A stretch of DNA of 64,000 nt from Diogma glabrata. Taxonomy: Eukaryota; Arthropoda; Insecta; Diptera; Cylindrotomidae. The notes under the pieces are model-generated. The model worked only from the letters and a program-made list of their open reading frames with translations. It made no database searches and had not been told where the DNA came from. Below, piece after piece: positions 57,235 through 64,000 of the stretch (positions are counted from its first letter, which is position 1; each line of letters opens with the position of its first letter). The stretch covers positions 386,678,865-386,742,864 of the forward strand of contig OY856186.1 in the NCBI GenBank assembly GCA_963693315.1. Reading direction: 5' to 3'. A program made the translations under genes and the position numbers.

Positions 57235-57434
57235 NNNNNNNNNNNNNNNNNNNNNNNNNNNNNNNNNNNNNNNNNNNNNNNNNNNNNNNNNNNNNNNNNN
57301 NNNNNNNNNNNNNNNNNNNNNNNNNNNNNNNNNNNNNNNNNNNNNNNNNNNNNNNNNNNNNNNNNNNNNNNNNNNNNNNNNNNNNNNNNNNNNNNNNNNN
57401 NNNNNNNNNNNNNNNNNNNNNNNNNNNNNNNNNN
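57235..57434. other. Assembly gap
   Basis: 200 undetermined bases. Open frames crossing it are artefacts. The sequence on the two sides belongs to different elements, so real sequence is missing here. Confidence 1.
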
Positions 57435-57693
57435 ACCTAAAATACATTTTGTGGGCAATCCAATCAACGTCGCGTATGTTTTAGTCGCAGGTGAGAGATA
57501 TTTGTACTCTAATCCCTTGGAAGCTGTTGAGTGCTGTTTCTATTTATACATGGGTCTAATTATCAAATATCCCAGTATAAGTAAGTCTATTTGGTACTTT
57601 ATTCAAAAAGGGATTTTTAAAATCAATACAGAGTTTGATGAAATAATAGCGAGTGTATCAACCATTATTAATGATATGCAGTGTAATAACTAG
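57435..57693 (+). pseudogene. Transposon-associated ORF, C-terminal piece
   Basis: About 80 codons survive after the gap: NPLEAVECCFYLYMGLIIKY, IWYFIQKGIFKINTEFDE and TIINDM before a stop. This kind of sequence recurs in insect two-ORF DNA transposons as the end of the protein next to the transposase. Its role is not known. The frame is open as far as it goes, but the start lies in or beyond the gap. Confidence 0.5.
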
Positions 57694-57781
57694 GTAGTTT
57701 GAATTTAAAATTTAGGGATAAACAATTTAGGATCTCCAAAATCATATATTTGAATTATTAAAATTTATTTGTTTTTTAAAA

Positions 57782-60700
57782 ATGGAAGCTATTATATGTA
57801 AAACGTGTTCGATTTCTTTCTTAAATAGTGCCGATTGTGTTAAACATATTACGATATTTCATAAAAATATTGAAAGTTTTCTGTGTGTTTATGAATAATG
57901 TAAGAAGCAGTTTTCGCTTCGAAACTCGTTTTTAAAACACATTAAACGTCATACCCGAACAAATTTAAATCAAGAAATAGTTCATTCTTCGTCGTTTTCA
58001 AACACAGCAAGTTTAAATCCCTTAGCTGATTTAAGTGAAAGTGCTCATTGTCGTAATAATTCTGCAAATATTATTACTCCACTAATGAATCAAATGTCTG
58101 ACGAATATTTAAAATTGATTCTAAAAATTTACTGTAACAATAATATAGCCAGAAAGAAAGCATATGAGATTTTACAAATAACATCCCACTTTTATTCTAG
58201 TTGTATAGAGAAGATGTTGAATGTAACTAGTAATAACAATGCACTCCTTTCTTCTTTAACTGTTTTTAATCCTAAACTTTTAAAATCAGAATATTTGCTT
58301 ATGGAGGAACTTAAAAGGTTAGATTTCTTCATCGCCAACAAGCCATATACAATTCTTCACGTCGAAAATCAGGAATGTGTAAATAAATTCAATGAACTTT
58401 GTATTAAAAGTATAGATTACACGATGCAAACTATTTCTTTAACTAATCTATTTAAAGTATTATTTAACAAAACTGTATATTTAGATCAGATTATGACATA
58501 TATTTCAAGTTTAAGATTATCAAATAAGTCAATGCTGCATAACTATATTCAAAGTGAAGATTGGCAGGAAATTGTTAATTCGCTTCCTCATTGTGACAGG
58601 GTACAATACCTACCTTTATTTCTTTACTATGACGATTATGAGCCTAATAATGTTTTAGGATCTAAATCCGGCGATAAAAAAATTAGTGCATTTTACGTAA
58701 AGATACCTGTATTGCCAATAAATATTAATTCAAAAGTATCTTCAATCTTTCTTTGTGGTTTGGTGCACGTGGAAGATAAAAAAAAATTTGGAAAATAAAT
58801 GATATTAAATCCAATTATTACTGAACTAAAAAAGCTAGAAAATGTAGGTGTATACGTAGAGAAAAGAAATATCACCATCAAATTTATAGTTTGTGGTATA
58901 TTAGGTGATAATTTGGGGTTAAATTCGATAATAGGATTCAATGAAAGTTTTAATTCTAGATATTATTGTAGAAGTTGTAAGGCTCCTTCTGAAATAGCTA
59001 AGCAACTTTGCAGTGATAATTCGTGTGAAATTAGATCAAGAGAAAACTATGCGTTAGATTTACAAATTATAGAAATCACCTGTGAAACGGGCATTAAAGA
59101 AAACTGTGCTTTCAATTCATTGAAAAAATTTCATGTCGCAGTTAATGTATCTATTGATATTATGCACGACCTGTTGGAAGGAGTTTGTCATTATGATTTA
59201 TTATTGTTACTAAAACATTACGTTGACGAAATGAAGTACTTTTTATAGAACAATTAAATTTTAGGATTCAAAATTGTAATTTTGGGGCACAAAATATAAA
59301 TAAACCTCCATTGCTTAGTTCAGATATTTTAAAGAAAACAAAGTTTAGAATGAGTGCTTTTGAAATGTACAATTTCGTAACATATTTAGGAATCTTAATT
59401 GGTGATTTGATACCAACAAGTTGTAGTCATTGGAATTTATATATATTACTACGTGAAATTATCAATTTAGCATTTTCACATGTTGTACTCGTAAATGATT
59501 ATAAATATTTGAATATTCTTGTAGAAGAACATAATATGTTATACACACAATTATCGTCTTCGCATTTAAAGCCTAAATTCCACTTTCTTACCCACTATGG
59601 TAGAATAATGAAAAAAATTGGTCCATTAGTACAACTTAGTTCGAGTAGGTTCGAATCTTTTCATCAAAAGCTAAAAAAATTATCAACTTATCGAAAAATA
59701 AAACAAACATTTTGCACACTACGGCTCTCAGAAATCAAATAGCATTGACACACGAATTAATGAATTGGCCCAGTGTAGAATATACAATAATTCCTGGTAA
59801 ATTGAATGGTACGACAGATAAAACCATTGCAACAAAATTTAAACTTATTTGCAACGGTTGTTTTTTTTTTGACCAAATTTATAAAATATGGTAATTACAT
59901 TTTAAGAAATGAATCAGTTATTCAAATTGGAATTAATGATTGTGGAGATCCCAAGTTCGCAATTGTAAAGAAAATTCTTCAACACGAAAACCGTTTTTAC
60001 TTGTGTGCAGAGTTTCGAACCGAAATGTTTTCCGTTTCGGTTTACGGTTCCGTTCCGACTATTATTTCGTTCCGGTTTTCGGTTTGGTTCCTTAGTTTAT
60101 TTTTTCGTTCCGGTTTTCGGTTCGGTTCCGGTTCAGTTCCGATGTCAAAATCAAGGATTTTCAGTATTCTTATGCAAAAATTCAAAAGAAACAACTTCAG
60201 TAATTATTGAATCGAGAACATCGATACAGGCTTCAGTAAGAAGTTTTTCAGACATAGTACCGTAATATTTTGAGGTTTAAATTTCATGTCTAATAACGTT
60301 GGAGTAAGCGTCATTACACTACTTGAGCTTAACTTTGATGGCAGATATCGTTTACATGAAGCTTTTGCTGATATTTTAAAACATTTTAAAATTTTAAATT
60401 CTTTTTTATGAAACCGTTCAATATGACTCTCAAAATTTGCTGCATGGTTTCATGGTATTTTAAAAAAATGTAATAAATTTTGGAAGAGATTAGAAACCAA
60501 AATTGTAGTACCTATAGCTAATTTTACATGCAAAATGAAAATGTTTTACTCATAATATATGAGCAGCTTTTGTTAGAATATTTTTTTGGTTTTTTCACTG
60601 CAAACCGTTTTACATGAACCGTAAATAAAATGATTTTTTCGTTCCGGTTACGGTTCATTACATATGAAAAATTACGGTTTCGGTTACGTTACGGTTCAGC

Positions 60701-60961
60701 CCAAAATTTCGGTTAATAACGGTTTTCGGTTTACGGTTCGGTTCCGGTTCGAAACTCTGCTTGTGTGTGGAAAATTTAGAAGTTTTATGTTTTAACACTC
60801 ATCATTTTGGTTTTGAAATTGAGTTTACTGGTTTTTGTCACACGTTACAATTAAGTAAAAAGTTACTAAATGATTTTTGTGGGTCACACATAAATGAAAT
60901 AATAAGTAAACGTATTTTTATTATTAATTCTTTTAAAAATCAAAATTCAATAGAATTATAA
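57782..60961 (+). pseudogene. C2H2-finger transposase of a DNA transposon
   Basis: Starts at ATG 57,782 with CKTCSISFLNSADCVKHITIFH and a second finger, CKKQFSLRNSFLKHIKRH, i.e. two C2H2 fingers. The core follows: LPLFLYYDDYEPNNVLGSK, IFLCGLVHVEDKKKFG, ILGDNLGLNSIIGFNESF, YYCRSCKAP, VSIDIMHDLLEGVCHYD, MYNFVTYLGILIGDLIP and LKPKFHFLTHY. This is a transposase type widespread in insects, with acidic residues in DDYE, GDNLG and DIMHD as candidate catalytic sites. Lesions: stops at 57,894 and 58,796, shifts near 59,240, 59,700 and 59,865, and a MITE at 60,008-60,759. Without these it would be about 800 residues. The superfamily is not assigned; a CACTA-like relation is possible. Confidence 0.7.
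60008..60759. mobile_element. hAT-type MITE rich in cggttccg words
   Basis: Ends cagagtttcgaaccg and its complement, flanked by cttgtgtg at 60,000-60,007 and 60,760-60,767, an 8-bp duplication. Excision restores the transposase frame. Both end zones consist of ggttccg/ttcggttt variants, as in sub-terminal repeats. Open frames reading these repeats (60,005-60,265) are not genes. Confidence 0.9.
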
Positions 60962-62561
60962 ATTTTAAGAACTAAAGAACTGAGCTATTTGTAACTATAT
61001 GTAACTTTTTTTATTAATTATTTAGTTATTTGCAACTTTAAATTTAATTGTAATTTTCAATATATTGAAAAATGTAATAAATATATGTATATATTTTATT
61101 TAAGAACAACTCGTATTTGATTTATTTTCTGAAATGCATAAATAAATTGTGATAATGCCAAAACAATATTAACTTTATAAACTTCACCATGTCATATATA
61201 AAAGTTCTATCATATTTATATTATACTGACATAATTGTTTCTATGATATCGCCAAAATGATCCTATGATAAAAGCCGTTTTAATGATGATAGAATATATC
61301 ATACATTTATTAAAAGTAAAATTGGTATATGATTGAAATTATTAAATTTCTTATACTTCATTTATAATAAATTCTATATACTTCATCAAGTATATGATTA
61401 TGTAGCAATTATTATAGGATTTATGCTATCATATTCTCTCGGCATTTATCATATTTATTTATCATATATATGATGGTCACCACTTATGATTAAATTTATC
61501 ATATTATTTTTCTGAGTGTACGTATTTCTAAAACTTTTAAAGCAAAAAACTTTATAGATCTGAAGAAAAAAAATTCAAATTTTTCTTCATTCTGAAAGAC
61601 ATAAAAAAATTGCACTGAAATCCTCATCCTCTGGTTGACTCATTTTGAGCGAAGGAATTTTGGTAATACTGTGTATATCAATATAATCATAGACATCATA
61701 CATGTTTGTGTCATCTCATATGGATAAAAGGCCTTACATTATAAATAATGAACTTAAAAAAAAAATAAAAGTATGACATTTTGTTCAAAGCTTATAGACA
61801 TTTTTTCTTAAAGTTCAAATCGTTATTTTGGTGTATTTGACAGATTACATACAGCAATGATAATTAAAAATCAGTTATTATGTATGAAAATATGAAAATC
61901 CATAAGATCTGAATGCCCATTTACCGCGCTGAAATTTTGCTCATACTGAGTATCTTATTATAATAGAGGACATATTACACATTTTTGTCATTTTTATATG
62001 AAAAAATGGCCTTAAATTGTAAATAATGAGTGATTTGTATTTCGAAAATTTTAAATTATTGTTATTTCTTCTAAATCCAGATTGTTTTGTGTTCTCGTTA
62101 AGTTTTTTTTACTATAGTTGCATAATTATTTTTTTTTCAATACATTTTAATACATAATTAATGATTTCTAATTATCATTGCTGTATGTAATCTGTCAATT
62201 ACATACAGTAATATAACGATTCGAATTTTAAGGAAAAGGCTTTATAATACAGACCTTTTTCCGAAAAAAACTTAACATTTGGGCGAAATCTCATATTTAA
62301 TAATTTATGTACAACTTAAAATTAATACAACGAGCAAAGAAACACACTAAAATTTTACACTGGATGTTTAAATAACAAAATTACAATTGTTATAGTGCAA
62401 TTAACCTTATTAAAATTACTTTAAATTTCAAAGAATATTAAATTTTCGGTAAGTGATTTAATTGCTAGTTTTACTTATGATGTATTTTCTGTGAAATAAT
62501 GTGGTTCACTTATTTGTAGGTAAAATTATATAACTAAAAACTCTAAAATAAAAAAATAAAT
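60962..62561. repeat. AT-rich tail with inverted repeat
   Basis: 61,190-61,510 is full of tatcata/tatgata words. 61,795-61,885 (tacagcaatgataatt and neighbours) recurs inverted at 62,150-62,245, about 80-85 percent alike. Two diverged direct copies lie near 61,615-61,745 and 61,925-62,035 (gaaattttg, aaaatggcctta and similar). No gene seen. Confidence 0.5.
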
Positions 62562-63170
62562 AAAAAAAATTTAAAAAACACACTTTTTGAAAAACGAACT
62601 AAAAAGTAGAAAATAAATTTTGCATTAACACCAGCGTTATGTCTTTTATAATTATATTTCCTTTAAAATTGTTAGAAGAAAAAATATTTAAATGGTATTT
62701 AACACATCTTAGCATAGATGCAAATATTAAATTTTTGACTAATTTAAAATGCTAATTTTCGATTGACAAACAGTTTTCCGTTCCCATTTGTTAAATAAAA
62801 TAAAAGTGGGTGGCGCGGCGCATTCAGAAAGGAAAGGGAATAAACGTTGGTAGTCTCTCTTGTTAGAGATTAACATAGAATACATTTGTTCCTTTTCTAT
62901 ATTAATGTATGCGTCACCCACTTTTATTTTATGTAACAAATGGGAACGGAAAACTGTTTGTCAATCGAAAATTAGCATTTTAAATTAGTCAAAAATTTAA
63001 TATTTGCATCTATGCTAAGATGTGTTAAATACCATTTAAATATTTTTTCTTCTAACAGTTTCAAAGGAAATATAATTATAAAAGACATAACGCTGGTGTT
63101 AATGCAAAATTTATTTTCTACTTTTTAGTTCGTTTTTCAAAAAGTGTGTTTTTTAAATTTTTTTTTTTTT
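62562..63170. repeat. Near-perfect inverted repeat, ~255-bp arms
   Basis: Left arm 62,562-62,816 and right arm 62,911-63,170 differ at only about four positions by eye. The spacer is 94 bp. The tip reads aaagtgggtg(g/a)cgc on both sides. No ORF of note. A young foldback element is likely. Confidence 0.85.
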
Positions 63171-63437
63171 ACTAAGTAACCGTTTGAAAAAAGATTAAAT
63201 AAGAACAAAAAAACACAACAACAAAAGATGATTTTGAAATAAAATTGTTTGATAATGTTTGATTATCAATTATGTGTGATGGTATAATTGTAGTTGTGAC
63301 GTAGTTCATTTGATCTTTGGTGGATTTAATATGTTATATTAAAAGTAGTTTAAATCAACTTAAATAAAACTGTTCCGAAATTGTATTGATGGAGTTAGTT
63401 CAGATAATGTATTTAATTTGGTTCGATAATTTTTTTG

Positions 63438-63701
63438 AATTATTCTGTTTCCACTTAAATTTTTTATTTAAACTAATCTGACTTATCTAATTTTATTTGG
63501 ACACAAAACCGTCTGACCCCGAAATCTACCTATTTCTAGCGGATATACCTGCCGCTGGGATTTTTTTTTAATTATTCGGTTTCTACTTAAATTTTTTATT
63601 TAAACTAATCTGACTTATCTAATTTTATTTGGACACAAAACCGTCTGACCCCGAAATCTACCTATTTCTAGCGGATATACCTGCCGCTGGGATTTTTTTT
63701 T
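63438..63701 (+). repeat. Tandem duplication, 132-bp unit
   Basis: Two head-to-tail copies, 63,438-63,569 and 63,570-63,701, differ at only a few bases. Each has a GC-richer core with gtctgaccccgaaatctacc and gcggatatacctgccgctgg. Confidence 0.9.
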
Positions 63702-64000
63702 TATTATATCGTAAAAATCGAAGAAATAATTTAAACGTCAAAAAATTATGTGTGTTTTTTTTACTCTCAGATATATCTGATATATCTGTTCCGAGTTTTT
63801 TTTTCTCGGAAATCGCATATATATATATCAGATCATGTCTTTTGTTTTAGAAAATTTTTACAGATATTTTTTATTTAACAGAATGGAACTCATCCTACAT
63901 AGGATAAATTGCAGGTAAAGTTTCGACTTAAAATAAATTTAAATACATTATTTAATAAAATTTAAATTTATAATAAATATTATTTTTATATGGCAAAAAA
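63702..64000. other. No gene seen
   Basis: AT-rich, with (at)n and atatctgat words at 63,765-63,835. Nothing else is recognised up to the window end. Confidence 0.5.

Noticed and set aside
57069..57484. Open frames of 80-120 residues across the N run
   Set aside because: They consist mainly of undetermined bases and carry no real coding evidence.
60005..60265. Open frames rich in F, R, S and G
   Set aside because: They are translations of the ggttccg repeats of a MITE.

Overview
This is a very AT-rich eukaryotic window, almost certainly from an arthropod and most likely an insect. It holds one intact host-type gene with tiny introns (58-66 bp), surrounded by a dense graveyard of insect-type transposable elements: non-LTR retrotransposons of several clades, Penelope-like elements, hAT, PIF/Harbinger-like and other DNA transposons, foldback elements and MITEs. 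Nothing prokaryotic was seen (no operons, no CRISPR). A 200-base run of N at 57,235-57,434 marks an assembly gap.

Layout. 1-15,298 is one copy (copy A) of a dispersed repeat, split by three large insertions: a 3.3 kb LINE (837-4118), a 5'-truncated jockey-like LINE (5302-12,724) that itself carries an inverted-repeat element with two MITEs and a CCCAGG-ended element with Penelope remains, and a hAT transposon (12,826-14,803) holding another MITE. A second copy (copy B, 40,044-46,902) lacks these insertions, so it supplies the empty sites that fix the insertion ends. 15,299-22,740 holds an RTE-like LINE, an LTR-retrotransposon integrase scrap and a 4.7 kb DNA transposon with a decayed transposase. 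22,741-30,660 looks like a Harbinger-type element: a spliced Myb/SANT gene on the left and a transposase C-terminus on the right. A full-length LINE (23,664-28,631) with two open ORFs has inserted into the last SANT exon. 31,137-38,130 holds foldback and tandem repeats, including a foldback element whose arms are built from alternating ~140 bp units. 40,868-44,597 is a Penelope insertion with an intact 898-residue ORF.

47,737-49,359 is the only convincing host gene: an SLC17-type anion/phosphate transporter (457 residues in the five-exon model). Downstream, 49,689-57,234 is mostly minus-strand R1/I-type LINE debris, interrupted by a 2.3 kb insertion with a clean 8-bp target duplication. After the gap, 57,435-60,961 is a decayed two-ORF DNA transposon with C2H2 fingers and a transposase, split by a hAT-type MITE. 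The last 3 kb holds a near-perfect 250 bp inverted repeat and a 132 bp tandem duplication.

The most interesting signal is in the full-length LINE. ORF1 ends with a canonical A-AAA-AAC slippery heptamer directly before its stop codon. ORF2 lies in the -1 frame and has no ATG ahead of its endonuclease motif. An 8-bp stem-loop starts 10 nt downstream. Together these suggest that ORF2 is made by programmed -1 frameshifting. All calls come from reading the sequence alone; no alignment or database search was run.
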